Shown here: positions 10,676 to 21,329 of the stretch, piece by piece
How positions within the stretch are numbered: position 1 is the first letter of the stretch
Layout: every line of letters starts with the position of its first letter
NCBI GenBank assembly: GCA_003427395.1
Contig: BFEA01000168.1
Coordinates: forward strand, 1,192,701-1,237,400
DNA: 44,700 bases
DNA from: Chara braunii
Taxonomy: Eukaryota; Streptophyta; Charophyceae; Charales; Characeae
Direction of reading: 5' to 3'
Position numbers and translations under genes: made by a program
The notes under the pieces: model-generated
Told to the model about the DNA's origin: nothing
The model's database searches: none
What the model saw: only the letters and a program-made list of their open reading frames with translations

Positions 10676-11060
10676 GACGTGAAAACAGCCGGATGCAGAT
10701 TCTGGGGTACATATGAGAGTGTGCACCTTCAACCGGCGTTACAGCTCTGCTGAAATCACGGCAGCAGGAACAAACAAAAGAAAAAAGGCAAAAATTCAGC
10801 AACAACTCTTTGGACGTGAAAGCAGNNNNNNNNNNNNNNNNNNNNNNNNNNNNNNNNNNNNNNNNNNNNNNNNNNNNNNNNNNNNNNNNNNNNNNNNNNN
10901 NNNNNNNNNNNNNNNNNNNNNNNNNNNNNNNNNNNNNNNNNNNNNNNNNNNNNNNNNNNNNNNNNNNNNNNNNNNNNNNNNNNNNNNNNNNNNNNNNNNN
11001 NNNNNNNNNNGCACGTGAAAGCAACTGGATACAAAATTTGGAGTACGAGTGAGAATGCGC
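10676..11060 (+). repeat. Tandem array interrupted by an assembly gap
   Basis: Units begin GACGTGAAAACAGCCGGAT at 10,676 and GACGTGAAAGCAG at 10,813 (period 137). A third related unit (CACGTGAAAGCAACTGGAT) appears right after the gap. The 185 Ns at 10,826-11,010 therefore lie inside the array. All frames crossing the gap are artefacts. Confidence 0.75.
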
Positions 11061-11487
11061 CCCCCGTTGCAAAGTGTCAGTTGCCCGTGGAATGCGCCTT
11101 GCCTCTCGTTGGCAGGGCACTAAATGCGAATTACCAAAAAAAGAAAGCAAAACACATACAAAAAACGAAACTGGCTATGTTTCTGGGTAGATGCGTTTCT
11201 TTGAGTTCTGATGTGAGCACATCTCCTTCACAGCCTTCCCGACGTCCTTCCTTTCTTTCTTTTCTTCTCGTTTTTATTTTTTTTGGTAATGGGAAATACA
11301 ACTGATGCCGAGCCTGTGATACCTCCAAACTCTTTGGGGAAAATGAAACGTTCACTTTTCCCTAATTTTCCAACCCTGGTGGAGGTATTAGTGGTATAAT
11401 ATAGTCTTTGAATACAACAAGCTAACTGACCCTTTCACCCAGGGGCACCTGAAATAGGTGTTCCACTAGCCCAACGAACTTGCTATA
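11061..11487. other. Unassigned DNA beside the LINE remnant
   Basis: No coding signal is seen. On the minus strand this lies 3' of the LINE ORF2 remnant and may include its 3' UTR, but no poly(A) tail or target-site duplication is recognisable. Confidence 0.4.
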
Positions 11488-12588
11488 CTACTTCCTATAT
11501 GGGTATTGAGTGAAATGCCAAGATTCTACAGACCATTCAAAATTATTCAAGAATTCAATTATGACCAAATAAATCAAAATAGACTGACCGCATGGGTTAC
11601 TCAACTGGACCAAGCGACCAAACAGAATCCTGCACTTCATGGGGGCCGTCGTCCCATGAGCCAAGGCTCTATGCGAATCCCATGTGGAGTCGATTTCAGC
11701 AATCTCCCTTGGTTTCCTCGTGAATTGAAAAAACACGTCCTGACAATCCTCTTGTGCTTGACCCGGATGGTTTTCCTCCAATCTTACCAAATGAGTGCTC
11801 TGATGTTCGAGAGTATGAGGTTCATAACTGCCGTTACGGAAGAGTCGATCGTTTCTGAACAACCAAATAACATACATTATAGCTTCCCTGCAAACCAGTG
11901 TCACATAGCACCATCCTTTCCCTATCTCACCTACATTGGCCACTACTCCTTCAACCACAAATCGTTCATCCCACTCAAACTTGACTCCCACAAACTTATT
12001 CCATAACCTTTTCCACCATGGCCAAATCCTTTTTGACTTTAAACATTCCCACCATAGATGTGTTGTTGTTTCTTCTTTTTTCTTGCATCTACATCATACT
12101 GATTTCGCATTCATCCAGTTATCTGACTACCACTTTGTCGTTGACATAACTCTATGAGATTGAAGTCACGTTAGGCTACGAAATTTAGCTGAGGATATTG
12201 ACCGAAGGCTCGCCCACATCCCCATCAAGGAGGTTGTCGTAACTTGAGACACTGCGGATGACCTTTCAGTCGTTTTCATCATCCACTTGCTCTTCGCTTC
12301 CAACGGGATGGAGGTCGTTTTGACTTGCGCTTTATATCCCACATTGGGTTTGTAATCCAGCAGGCATGTCACATATGAAGAGTCCGCTGATCTCCACCTA
12401 GTGTGTAGAGGCAACACGACCAATTTATGAGCGGGCTCTATGCCAACTGGGCAGTCGTAGATGACGTTGTTTTTGTCAATTCTTTTAGTTCTAACAACTA
12501 TGGACCCTGCTTTGGAATCTAGTTTGGCTACTTGCACCCAGTGTGTAGAGCCTCCCCGCACCGTTACGAGAGAGCAAGGTTTTATCAC
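11488..12588 (-). pseudogene. LINE ORF2 C-terminal remnant (zf-RVT-like region)
   Basis: Read on the minus strand, about 12,100-11,820 encodes CRCKKKEETTTHLWWECL, then IWPWWKRLWNKF and later AIMYVIWLFRNDRLFRNGS. This is the Cys/His zinc-finger-like segment (C-x-C ... H-x4-C) and the Trp-rich tail found after reverse transcriptase in plant LINEs (ETITHLFW.C ... IW.ARN.LVF). The open stretch 12,588-12,166 upstream on the same strand (including RWRSADSSYVTCLLDYKPN) would be the linker between RT and finger. The parts are separated by stops and frameshifts. The catalytic RT is absent here. Family call is moderately sure. Confidence 0.55.
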
Positions 12589-12599
12589 TGACCATCGTG

Positions 12600-13327
12600 A
12601 CTTTCCCTTCAGTTAGTTATCTTATCTTTTCGAGACAACCAACTCAACGATCCTCTTGTTCCTCCAAAGGGCGTTTTTCTGCTGTGGAAGAATTCGTAAG
12701 CCATTCCAATTGTGAAAAAAATAACAATTGTATCCGTGTCATTTATAAATGCAATTTATGTTGTCACACCTTTGAGTTGCCTCAACTAAACGGTGCGCAC
12801 GTGGGACATGGTCCTTGTATAACGTTAGGGTTGAACCCCACTGAAAAAACCTTGGAAAAATACGTTTTTTTAAAATTAAAAAAAAAAAAAAAAAAATTGT
12901 AGAAATGACACTTAGAAGATTTCGCAGATTAAACGAGGGGACCCCACCAAAGAGGATGAAAAACGTCGGGGAAGACATTTTTTTCCAGACTTTTCCAAAA
13001 TTATGCCGTCATTGTGGACCAGCGAAGGACATTCGGGTTGCAAGGTTGTCAGCGATGTCCGACTCAGAAGCGTGGGTGCCAGTGTGTGGCAGTTCTGTGA
13101 ACGGTGCAATGGAAACGTTGCTGGAGTGTGCCGTTGGCCCTTCTCTTCGAGGTACCAGGACACCAACTGTTGATGTCGTTGCTCCTCGTTGCCAGTTGGG
13201 GGTGACGAAAAAGGGCGTGGGGCTTGTAGGGGCGGGGGAGGGGGGAGGTTCGAAGTCGAATATCACAACGTTTTTTTTTTTTTTTTTTTTAATTGCGATT
13301 CGTCTGCCAGGTCGGACGACATTTTCA
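12600..13327. other. Unassigned DNA before the plastid insertion
   Basis: Two plus-strand frames (12,597-12,902 and 12,905-13,354) are separated by a poly(A) run. The first contains YKCNLCCHTFEL, faintly like a BED-type zinc finger of hAT transposons, but no other transposase motif follows. The G-rich and poly-T runs at 13,220-13,290 mark the border of the plastid-derived DNA. Confidence 0.35.
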
Positions 13328-13524
13328 GGTCTTGTTCTTAACTTAAGAGCTTAGGATTTTGTTTCTCAAGAAATACGCGTAGCAGAAAATCCGAATTTGA
13401 AACGTTTTATATTAATAATATTTTTGTTAATGAAGGAATTCGTATTTGGATGACAACTCAAGATCGGCCTCATGAAAATCTTATATTCCTTGAGAAGGTA
13501 CTTCCACGTGGAAACGCTCTTTAA
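13328..13524 (+). pseudogene. psbD: Plastid psbD 3' end in nuclear DNA (NUPT)
   Basis: The frame from 13,328 reads GLVLNLRA, stop (TAG at 13,352-13,354, normally Tyr), [13 protein letters not shown]. After a one-base deletion at 13,391-13,392 it continues [17 protein letters not shown], then DRPHENLIF and VLPRGNAL with the native TAA at 13,522-13,524. This is the C-terminus of the photosystem II D2 protein, recognised by these invariant segments. A premature stop, a frameshift and several substitutions show that it is decayed. It forms the left part of a nuclear plastid-DNA insertion. Confidence 0.9.
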
Positions 13525-13567
13525 TGGAACTTTGGCATTAGGTGGTCGTGACCAAGACTCTACTAGT
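13508..13567 (+). pseudogene. psbC: Plastid psbC 5' end overlapping psbD (NUPT)
   Basis: In the frame overlapping the end of psbD, GTG at 13,508 starts [16 protein letters not shown], the start of the CP43 protein. In plastids psbC begins with GTG inside the end of psbD, and that exact overlap is preserved here. Homology ends at about 13,567, where inverted rpoB sequence begins, so only about 20 codons remain. Confidence 0.88.
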
Positions 13568-13850
13568 TGTATATGTCCTAAATTCATTATTGAGGAAACT
13601 TTTAATGAACTTAATACCATATCTATAGAAGTACCACCTTGAGTGTAAGGCATATCTTCTCTAGGCAATATTCTTGAAATGACTCTCTTATTTTCATGTC
13701 TACTAGCTATTTTATCTCCAACTTCAATTTCTCATTTTGTAAAATATATATGTTTACAGTCTTTATGTATTAGTAAGTGTGTTTTCACTTTCTACCCACC
13801 GAACATCAATGACTCTCCCTTCTGCACCTTAGGAATTGCCGAAAATTCAC
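13568..13850 (-). pseudogene. rpoB: Plastid rpoB internal fragment (NUPT, inverted)
   Basis: On the minus strand: GRVIDVRWVESENTLTNT, then with frame changes CKHIYFTK, stop, [19 protein letters not shown], and [19 protein letters not shown] with MNLGHI. These are the conserved GRVIDVRW, VGDK.AGRHGNKG and LPR.DMPYLQDGTP.DM segments of the plastid RNA polymerase beta subunit. Stops and frameshifts make it non-functional. It is joined tail-to-tail to psbC, an arrangement produced by ligation of plastid pieces. Confidence 0.88.
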
Positions 13851-14641
13851 TAAAGTAAAAAGAGTTTGAATTTCAAGATATGGATTCACATTCTTTGAAC
13901 TTGAAAACGAATCTTAATAATAGATTAGGATATTCAAATCTTGAATTCCCTATGGAGAACGTAATACGATGAAAATTGTATGCTATGTTCGAAGGAGAAG
14001 TAATTGTCAATCTGCTAATGAAAACCAGATTCTCCTGTAGCCAAAAAAAAAAAAATTGTAAAAAAAACGGTCAACGAAAGCACACAAAGTGAGAGACAAT
14101 TAGCAAGCCAATAATCTTTTGTATAAAGTTCAGTATAATCTTTTATTTGATCAGTACCTGTGAGTAAACCAAATAATATAATACAAAAAAAAACATCAAT
14201 ATTCATAAATAAATTAAAAAGATAAAATATATAATAATATATATAAAAAAAATAATTTGTATAGCTTAAAAAATGCAATTCATGCAGTATAATATAAGAT
14301 AAATAATAAGGTATAATAAGAATAAGAATACGTTGTAATCATCAAAAGTATTGACAATGAATATATGAATTATAGTTATCAATAACTATAATTTAGATAT
14401 TCATTGCCAATGTTTTTTATGATTACAACATATTTTATTATATATAATCATGTAATCAGTATACAATAATATGTATATTACAATTACAAACAAATCAAAT
14501 GAAAGTACTTTGAATTAAAAATTATAATTTGCTTAGAATTAATTTTTAAAATATGCCTTATAAATTAATAGTAGTTTATTTAGTTCAATTATGAATTTAT
14601 ATAGAAGCTTTAACAATCATTTTTTAAAATAATATCGTATA
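13851..14641. other. AT-rich DNA, possibly more plastid-derived sequence
   Basis: Base composition is markedly AT-rich next to the rpoB piece, as expected for plastid spacer DNA. No further plastid gene is recognised; the hydrophobic minus-strand frame at 14,015-14,278 looks compositional. A 96-nt palindrome occupies 14,333-14,428. Confidence 0.5.
14333..14428. repeat. 96-nt AT-rich palindrome
   Basis: Arms start TTGTAATCAT and end ATGATTACAA, with the axis at about 14,380 between GTTATCA and ATAAC. Only a few mismatches interrupt 48-base arms, which include TATTGACAATGAATAT against ATATTCATTGCCAATG. It could extrude a cruciform. Confidence 0.88.
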
Positions 14642-15396
14642 CAGGGTCACCAGCCCGTACGTATGGAGGTCCTCCGGACGACCTCCGTACATACGGGCGT
14701 TCGGGGTCCCGTACGGGGTCCAAACCCGGCGGCGTTTGACCCCCGCCAAAAAATATTTCGGGACCTAAAAATAATTTGTTTTTTCTGATTGTTTTTTTGT
14801 GAGTTCTCTATGACGTTAGGTACCTGCCTATACATTTTCAAATCATTTGGCATAGACAAATCGGAATTAAAAATAAAAAAGATGGCGGTGTCAAAACGTG
14901 CTCGCCCACGTTTTTTTTCACTTTTTACTTTTTGTTTTCACTTTAGTTCGGGGTGTTAACAATTTTATTATTTTTGAATTTTTTTTTGTGGGTTTGCATG
15001 ATGTGAAGTACACATCTGTAAATTTTCAGGGCATTTAGCTATGGCAAAAAAAAAAGAAAAATTGCCAATGATGGCGGTGTTGTAAAAGTGGTAGCGCACT
15101 CAGTAAATTTTTATTATTATTTATTATTATTATTATTTTTTCTCCGTATTTTATTTTTATTTCAAATTTGGTAAGGAATTTGGATGTAATGCTCAGGCAA
15201 ATCTTGTTTAATTTATTTTTTTTCATAACATTTTTTTTTTTCAGATTTTTTGATTTTTTTTTTTTTTTTTTTTTTTTTTGGTCCGCGTTTGTCTCGAACG
15301 GCCGAACGCATCCCCATGGGGTCCCATACGTTCGGGCGTTCGGGTTCGAGCGTTCGGTATCGGGCGTTCGGCCCGTCCTGAACGTTGGTTACCCTG
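14642..15396 (+). mobile_element. hAT-like MITE, copy 1
   Basis: A 755-base non-coding element begins CAGGGTCACCAGC and ends GTTGGTTACCCTG, giving imperfect terminal inverted repeats of about 11 bases (CAGGGTnACCA). The flanking octamers ATCGTATA (14,634-14,641) and ATCTTATA (15,397-15,404) match at 7 of 8 positions and look like an 8-bp target-site duplication, the size made by hAT transposases. Subterminal hairpins include CCCGTACGTATGGAGGTC paired with GACCTCCGTACATACGGG at one end and repeated CGTTCGG words at the other. No transposase is encoded. Confidence 0.78.
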
Positions 15397-15689
15397 ATCT
15401 TATATGCTGTCATATCTTTAATGAAAGACAAAGTTTAAATTGAAATAAATATAATTAATATAATAACTTTATTTTATGAAAGTTTTAGCTTATACATTTC
15501 TTTTAGTATGTACCCTTTATATTATTTTCTTTACTATTTTTTTTAGAGAACCGCCTTCTGAATGTATCCGACATCGCCGAGTTTCACGTTATCGTGCAAT
15601 GCTAGCATTTCGCCATCGCCAATGAAGGAAGCAATATCCCCTTCGAAGGTTAATTGTCATCGAAGCAATAAGGTTAGTCATACGAGACA
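15397..15689. other. Spacer between MITE and transposase fragment
   Basis: AT-rich at first, then of mixed composition; no feature recognised beyond the MITE target-site octamer. Confidence 0.4.
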
Positions 15690-16345
15690 CTGACATGAAG
15701 GATGGGAGAAGGTGTCAACAGTCACGTGTCATGGATCCGTGGACGACGTGTTCCACCTCCAACGATAGGGATAAAGTACTCTTGTTATTGATCTTTATCC
15801 TCATGCAGTGGATGAACAAGAGGACTGTCGCATTCATGACCCTGATCAAGGCTACTTCAACAATCCCTATGTGCGAACCGCCAATGTCCAACGCGTTGTT
15901 GCTTCCTACTTAAACTTTCTTGAACAACATGTCGCTTACGACAAATTTTATTGGGTTTTCGAGCAATCGAGTGGATGGGCAGTGGAGATTGTGGGTGGTG
16001 GAGCGGAGTGGACGGGTGTGAAAGGATCTGCTGAGGGTGGGAGCGCAGCATGACAAGGTCTTCCAACGGTTTTGCAGACTGCCACGACCGCTGTTAACTG
16101 ATATACTTCTTCGCATTGCGCCCCATATACAGTGTCAAACAACGAACTCGAGGCAGCCTATGCCGGCGGGACAGAAGTTGGGTTCCGCTCTGATCCGGTG
16201 GGCGACCTGTGGCTTCTTTAGGCAGACCGCACACGGGCTGGGTTTGGGTCTCTGCAGTGCCCTTTTGGGTAACGAAGATTTGGCTGATGCACTCATCAAG
16301 GAGTACGACCATCTGATCTCCTTCCCCACAGGAAGAAGGTTGTGT
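15690..16345 (+). pseudogene. PIF/Harbinger-like transposase N-terminal fragment
   Basis: The frame at 16,037-16,345 encodes DKVFQRFCRLPRPLLTDIL, then QCQTTNSRQPMP, LIRWATCGFFRQTAHGLG and finally HLISFPTGRR. This follows the order of the N-terminal helix-turn-helix region of PIF/Harbinger transposases (FR..FRMS...F..L, then a TxxR.P.P...KL...L.WLA.G..YR, then .YP..I.WP.G). An upstream frame at 15,808-16,053 (KFYWVFEQSSGWAVEI) is a likely continuation, separated by a frameshift near 16,030. The DDE catalytic domain is absent: coding similarity ends where a (GT)n tract begins at about 16,340. Non-functional. Confidence 0.6.
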
Positions 16346-16391
16346 GTGTGTGTGCGTGTGTGAGTGTGTGTGTGTGTGTGCGTGTGTGTAC

Positions 16392-16431
<40 letters not shown>

Positions 16432-16480
16432 GTGTGTGTGCGTGTGTGTGCGTGTGTGTGCATGTGTGTGTGTGTGAGTG
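16340..16480 (+). repeat. (GT)n microsatellite with CG and AC interruptions
   Basis: About 140 bases of TGTG with occasional GCGTG and ACGTA interruptions, directly abutting the transposase fragment. Confidence 0.97.
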
Positions 16481-17291
16481 TATGGAGAGAAGAATGTGAT
16501 ATGTCCAACAAAGTGTATCACACTACTCGTCACATGCATGCGAAAATCCCAACCCCGTCCACAAATATTCGTTGTCATGTTGTTTTCTTCCCCCGCACAT
16601 CTAATATCACCCAACTAATGTTTTCCCCCCTGCTCATGCTGAGCAACATAAACATGAAAAGGCAAGCGACATTGCAACTACGACTGTGAGGGAAAAAAAT
16701 ACCAACAACGAGTACAAAAATTACCAATATACAATCCGAATTGTCTTTGAAGATTACGACCGCACACTGCGTACTTTCGACAATGGGATGCGTGAACCCG
16801 CAACAAAAATGATATGACATCATGAGAGAAGAGGTTAACAGAGCTCTAAATTTTCAGGATTTTTTCAGGGTCATTATAACAAACGCCCCATACCTTTTAC
16901 GCCAGACTTGTCACCAGTCCATAGAGTGGACACCAAATAAACCAAGAACGAAAAAAAAAATAAAAAAAATTGATCAAAGGGGCCTTAAACCCCAAGGCAA
17001 AAGTGCGTTTGCATGCAAAATTCACTCTTTTCAGTTTTCAGGATTTTCAGGATTTTTCAGGGCTGGCCAAAACAGTGAACTCCAAGACCCCAACAAACTC
17101 CAAACTTGACACACACAGACCCTAACCAAGAATAAAACAGGGCAAAAAAGAGAAAAAAAAAAAAAACTGAAAAAAATGATCTCCAATGCACTTTTCAGGG
17201 TTGGGGGTGTTACCTTAGGGCTGAATAGTGGGGGTCCCTGTTAACCTTTGGTGCATCATGAACGCCCTCGGTAGCCAAGCGAAAACACGAG

Positions 17292-17293
<2 letters not shown>
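16481..17293. other. Unassigned DNA
   Basis: Short degenerate repeats of TTTTCAGGATTTTTCAGGG occur near 16,847 and 17,028. No gene is seen. Confidence 0.5.

Positions 17294-17357
<64 letters not shown>
17294..17357. repeat. (AT)n microsatellite
   Basis: A 64-base AT tract ends exactly at the terminal CAG of MITE copy 2. Confidence 0.97.
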
Positions 17358-17360
<3 letters not shown>

Positions 17361-18105
17361 GGTAACCAGCATTCAGGATGGGCCGAACGCCCGAACCTGA
17401 ATGCCCAAACGTATGGGACACCTTGGGGATGCGTTCGGCCGTTCGGGCCGAACGCGGACCCAAAAAAAAGAAAACAAAAACAAAAACAAATCATCAAACA
17501 AATCTGGAAAAAAAATATGTTATGGAGAAAAATAAGTTAAACAAGATTTGCCTGACCATTACATCCGAATTCCTTACCAAATTTGAAATAAAAATAAAAT
17601 ACGAAAAACAAATATTAATAATAAAATTAAATAAAAATAAAAAAGAATTAAATTTAGTGAGTGCGCGAGCATGTTTTCGACACCGCCATGTTTGGCGAGT
17701 TTTCATTGTTTTTTGGCATAGCTAAATGCCCTGAAAATTTTCAGATGTGTACTTCACATAATACAAAACCCACTTAAATAATAAAATTGTTTAGACCCCA
17801 AACTCAAGTGAAAACAAAAAGTAAAAAGTGAAAAAATACGTGGGCGAGCACGTTTTGACACCGCGATCTTTGGAGATTTGTAATTCTTATTTGGCTTAGC
17901 CAAATGACTTGAAAATTTACAGGCATGTACCTCACGTAATAGAGAACTACCAAAAACAAATTAAAAAATATATATATATTTTTAGGCCCCGAAATAATTT
18001 TTGGCGGGGGCCGAATGCCATCGGATTCGGACCCCGTACGGGACCGCGAACGCCCGTACGTACAGAGGTCTGCCCGGGGAGCTCCGTACGTACGGGCTGG
18101 TGACC

Positions 18106-18107
<2 letters not shown>
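17358..18107 (-). mobile_element. hAT-like MITE, copy 2 (inverted)
   Basis: About 750 bases beginning CAGGGTAACCAGC and ending GCTGGTGACCCT are the reverse complement of copy 1. Shared internal words include AAACAAGATTTGCCTGA, TTACATCCGAATTCCTTACC and TAGCTAAATGCCCTGAAAAT. The subterminal hairpin CCCGTACGTAC...GTACGTACGGG is conserved. The element sits between an (AT)n tract and an (ATCT)n/(AT)n tract, so the target-site duplication cannot be read. The last G of the terminus is missing. Confidence 0.78.

Positions 18108-18178
<71 letters not shown>
18108..18178. repeat. (ATCT)n then (AT)n microsatellite
   Basis: Tetranucleotide repeats follow the MITE terminus and pass into AT dinucleotides. 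Confidence 0.97.
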
Positions 18179-18182
<4 letters not shown>

Positions 18183-18726
18183 TCGAGGAATGAGACAATG
18201 TGTCATTCACAACTCGCCCTTTCCCGGTCTTTCGCCCTGAGACTGAAACCAACAAAGAACGCACTTTGTCGCGCCTTTTTCTAGTCAGACCACTTCTGAT
18301 GACTAGAAAACCAATAGGCTATCACACATGATTTTCGTGCCTTTTGCAATAAATAAATAAATTAAATAAAGGAAATAAAGCAAATCCCTTCCTATCGTGT
18401 GCGTTCTACTTCGAGCGAGACCCTTCAATTATGGTCTATGCCAGTCCGTGGTCCTATAAATCTTTTATCATGATTCTGAACAGTAAAAATCATGCAAATA
18501 ACAATTCTAAAATTTTAAATAAGTCATAAATGTATCAAGTTTGCCAATTTAGAAATTTGAGAACAGGGATAAATCAACAAAGAGCATAATCTCAGTCAAT
18601 GTCAATGCAAACGAATCAGGACTGACAGATACAAGACAAAGACAAGGTGAATGAGAAAAGGTGAGAACTCATAATAATATCAGGAAGTACAAGTAAAAAG
18701 ACATGATCAACACTCATCAAGAGTCC
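18179..18726. other. Unassigned DNA
   Basis: An AATA-rich stretch near 18,345-18,380 and otherwise unremarkable sequence. Confidence 0.5.
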
Positions 18727-19832
18727 TCACTCATCCCCCTCAAGTCTAGTCCTCGGTTTCTTATTTGATTGTGCGTCTCTTGTGTTGTAGACCACGTCTA
18801 CGTACTTCCGAGATTGTGGCCTAGAGATGTAGAACCACCTACAGTGTGCACGTTCCGAGAACGTCAATCCAAGACCAAAGATATGAAAGTCAATCATAAC
18901 ACATCCTCTCACAGAGTAGGAAAATATGACTTAAAAAAGATCCCTCGTGTTAAATATCGACACTCTGAGGGTTCAGTAATAAGTATAGAGTTTGGGTCCA
19001 AAGCTACAAATAAACTTCGTGTCACTCCCCTCAAGCTCTCGCTCTCTCGCCTCAAGATGTTTAGTTGCAAACGTCTAGACTGAATTAAAGTGCTCATGAG
19101 TTTCCTTGCCTTTCTTCACATATATCATCAAATCCTGGATTGTTCCCTCTGCAAACTCAGTGAGAACCATGAACATTGATAGATATTTTTGCTTGAAACC
19201 AACTGCACTGATGTACTGATAATGAAAAACATCTTTGGAAACAATCCTGTTGAGACTAGACAAGGCAGTCCGATCCACGAGAAAGAAAACAATGATACTC
19301 ATGTGCCAAAATAAATATTGAAACTGATCTCAATGTCCTTTAACGAAAACACTGTCTGATCGATGTTAATGACTGGATAATGATGGGTTATGTCTAAAGA
19401 TCATTGATATCTCCACAGTTGACAGAGCGTTGCTGATTAGCAAGTCACTGGATGTCTGTCAATCACTTGACAGGTGGGTACTCAGAGAAAATGTAGATTA
19501 TCGTATGATGCTTGCTGATTGGTAGACTGCTAAGGTCTTTGAGAGAAGCATCTGAGCATTTCACGTTGGCATGAGTTTTGTCATGACTTGCTCGATGGTT
19601 TCTAGAGATAAGACGAAACTGTGCAATTTATCAACATAATATAAAACGTATTCAGTGTACCTCATTTTTCCGATCCTTTGAATTGCATGCTCTTTCATGA
19701 GCGGTTTATGAAATTTCATGTCCTGACAGACTTTCGTTTTCCATCCTTCTTTCTTATCTCTGTTAATTATATACTTCATCACTAGGACCTTTTTATCCCT
19801 CTTGTTCCTTACTTCTTTCAAGATACCAACCT
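18727..19832 (-). pseudogene. Protein-kinase-like pseudogene
   Basis: The 19,821-19,561 frame reads KEVRNKRDKKVLVMKYI, resembling kinase strands beta2-beta3 with the invariant Lys in VMK; a pyrimidine-rich CTCTCTGGTCCTCGTAG just upstream could be a 3' splice site. After about 260 bases, one frame runs from 19,302 to 18,727 through three stops (TAG, TGA, TAA) and keeps kinase order: hinge-like MVLTEFAEGTIQDLM, catalytic-loop-like NTRDLF (HRDLK region), HIFGLGLTFSE about 20 residues later (DFG region), then RWFYISRP (like RW..APE). The catalytic Asp of DFG appears replaced. Spacing between the motifs supports the family; individual motifs are weak. It could be an ancient retro- or gene copy. 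Confidence 0.45.
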
Positions 19833-21329
19833 ACGAGGACCAGAGAGGATAAAAAAATGATTAATAATCCCGACAGATTTTGTGTAATAAAGAAGAATAT
19901 TCGTCTTCAATGTGACCTTTGAGAAGGACTCACGACCAACTACAGGATATTCTTAGACTTTTCACTGAGGACCGACCAGACGATTACCAGATGCTGATCT
20001 CGACTATCGCAACATATCAACCCAAAGTCTAGAAGCATAAGTAGAAATTGTGTCCAGGATTTATTCTGATCCTTTAGTCGACTCACTCTTTAAGGCTGCA
20101 GACTAGATGGTATGCAGAACACTGATTATCGAAAGTCACATGATGCTTGAATAACCTACTGGAAAACTTTCAAACCCGATTGCTATAGGTTGTTTGAATA
20201 AATTATGTTTCAGTAAGACATTTGCTGCGATTATCTCCTTTAGTTAACAATCAATTTTCTGTTAAACTCTTTGTACACAGTCTGTGCAGTCCATGCAGAG
20301 CCGCTAGTCGCTATCTAAGTAGATCTTACTAACAAGTTGTTCGAAATGAGTTCCCTTAGAACTCTGAGTAATACTACAGTTGCACGTATGTCGTATGACC
20401 ACGATCGAGATACTCCATGATCAATGGGGAAGCCTTAAGCATAGGTAATCTGAATATAGTTTTCTTATCGGATGTGGTGGTTCCATAAAAGGAGTGAGAA
20501 AAGTGCACGAGCTCAACACTGTAGTTTTGAGTATAATCCTCATCAGTGCTTGAAACGTTTGATTAGAGTTTTTGGTGTTGGTGGTCCCATACAAGGAGTT
20601 TCACCTTCGTTAGATTAGATCATGACTAGTTATGCAATTTTGGCCCGGGCGATGGGACATGCTTGCAAAACAGACCAAGGGAAAATTAATGATATATCTG
20701 CATTTTGTCTTCGAACAACAAGGTACTTCTTCGAAACTTAGGAAAATTAAGGGTATTTATGAAGTTTGCCCTTGATCATCGAAGTGCGTTCACAATCTAT
20801 TCAGATTGTGAGGTAGATTCGTGACATTTATGAGATTACGCTTAAAATTTGTCTAATCAGGTTTTTCAAGGATTTTAAAAGTATTCGAAGATATGAGTGA
20901 AGTTTATCTTCAAATGAATGAACCCTTGACTTAATTGAAGAGAAAAGAAAGGAGACAAAATCTTTTCCACAACCCGTCTAAAGTCGTGAAACTCTCAAGT
21001 ATCAAAAGAGAAAACTGAAATATGCTAGAAGTTTTGCCTTCACTAGCGGACTAATTTACAATGTCACGTAGTAGGTAACGTATCACCATCTCAGTCAGAT
21101 TAATCAATCTCTAACCAACGTCCCCGTCAAGTAGAAACTTAACAATTAAATAAACTATTTTACTTAATTCAAGTTAATTGTCGTTTCCTTCCCCTGCGGT
21201 TCATTAATCAGCCTCACCTCTCAAGGAAACTAATCTCATTCATATGTCTTGAATCAATCGAAGTGAAGGGTTAAGCTGATAATCATGTCTACAGGCTGTG
21301 CGCATGTAAGTTTGCATGGACATCTGTAG
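19833..21329. other. Unassigned DNA
   Basis: No convincing exon, repeat or RNA is seen in 1.5 kb. A phrase with GGTGGTTCCATAAAAGGAGT near 20,470 recurs in altered form near 20,580, so there may be an old internal duplication. Confidence 0.4.

Noticed and set aside
12597-12902. Possible BED zinc finger (YKCNLCCHTFEL) of a hAT transposase
   Set aside because: Only one weak Cys/His cluster, no transposase core downstream; the frame ends in a poly-A run.
14015-14278. Hydrophobic AT-rich frame next to the plastid insertion
   Set aside because: Phe/Tyr/Ile-rich peptide with no resemblance to a known plastid protein; explained by AT content.
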